Assembly (NCBI GenBank): GCA_009776385.1 | Contig: WRFT01000116.1 | Location: forward strand, 1-5,940 | DNA length: 5,940 nt | Reading direction: 5' to 3' | Source: Clostridia bacterium | GTDB taxonomy: Bacteria; Bacillota; Clostridia; Christensenellales; Aristaeellaceae | Part shown: positions 5,927 to 5,940 of the stretch, in pieces | How positions within the stretch are numbered: position 1 is the stretch's first letter | How the letters are laid out: each line of letters opens with the position of its first letter | Program-made: the position numbers and the translations under genes | The notes under the pieces: model-generated | What the model was told of the DNA's origin: nothing | The model's database searches: none | The model's input: the letters and a program-made list of their open reading frames with translations, nothing else

Positions 5927-5940
5927 GTCACAGCCCTTTA

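Overview
The window looks like chromosomal DNA of a Gram-positive, low-to-mid-GC bacterium, most likely a member of the Clostridia (Bacillota). The reasons are strong GGAGG-type ribosome binding sites, a near-consensus sigma-A promoter in front of the histidyl-tRNA synthetase gene, a PhoP/PhoR-like two-component pair of Firmicutes type, and a tcdA (yrvM-like) gene close to hisS. Taxonomy is inferred from these traits only.

Layout. Positions 1-474 carry no recognisable gene. They hold two 67-bp direct repeats (25-91 and 286-352) flanking a palindromic, MITE- or REP-like element (112-234), then a candidate promoter with a perfect 8-1-8 palindrome in its spacer (399-428). The first gene, on the + strand, is tcdA (475-1203), a ThiF/E1-fold tRNA threonylcarbamoyladenosine dehydratase. 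Everything else is on the - strand. An aldo/keto reductase (1219-2139) converges on tcdA with a 15-bp gap. It lies 22 bp downstream of a histidyl-tRNA synthetase gene (2162-3454), which has its own promoter (3492-3520). Upstream of that are a PhoR/WalK-type sensor histidine kinase (3540-5225) and an OmpR/PhoB-family response regulator (5231-5926, possibly running off the right edge).

Functional picture. The regulator and kinase form a tightly coupled operon with a 5-bp gap: the kinase senses an extracytoplasmic signal and phosphorylates Asp53 of the regulator. hisS and the aldo/keto reductase probably form a second transcription unit. tcdA and hisS both serve tRNA function (t6A cyclisation and His charging), and as I recall tcdA/yrvM lies near hisS-aspS in Bacillus. 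The aldo/keto reductase has an intact catalytic tetrad but no substrate can be named.

Nothing here amounts to a clearly new system. The points most worth a second look are the HisRS, which carries RYDLT and QCDID signatures and an altered RGQGYY histidine-binding motif; the composite repeat cluster at 1-352; the palindrome inside the tcdA promoter; and a response regulator whose only plausible start inside the window is a CTG codon.
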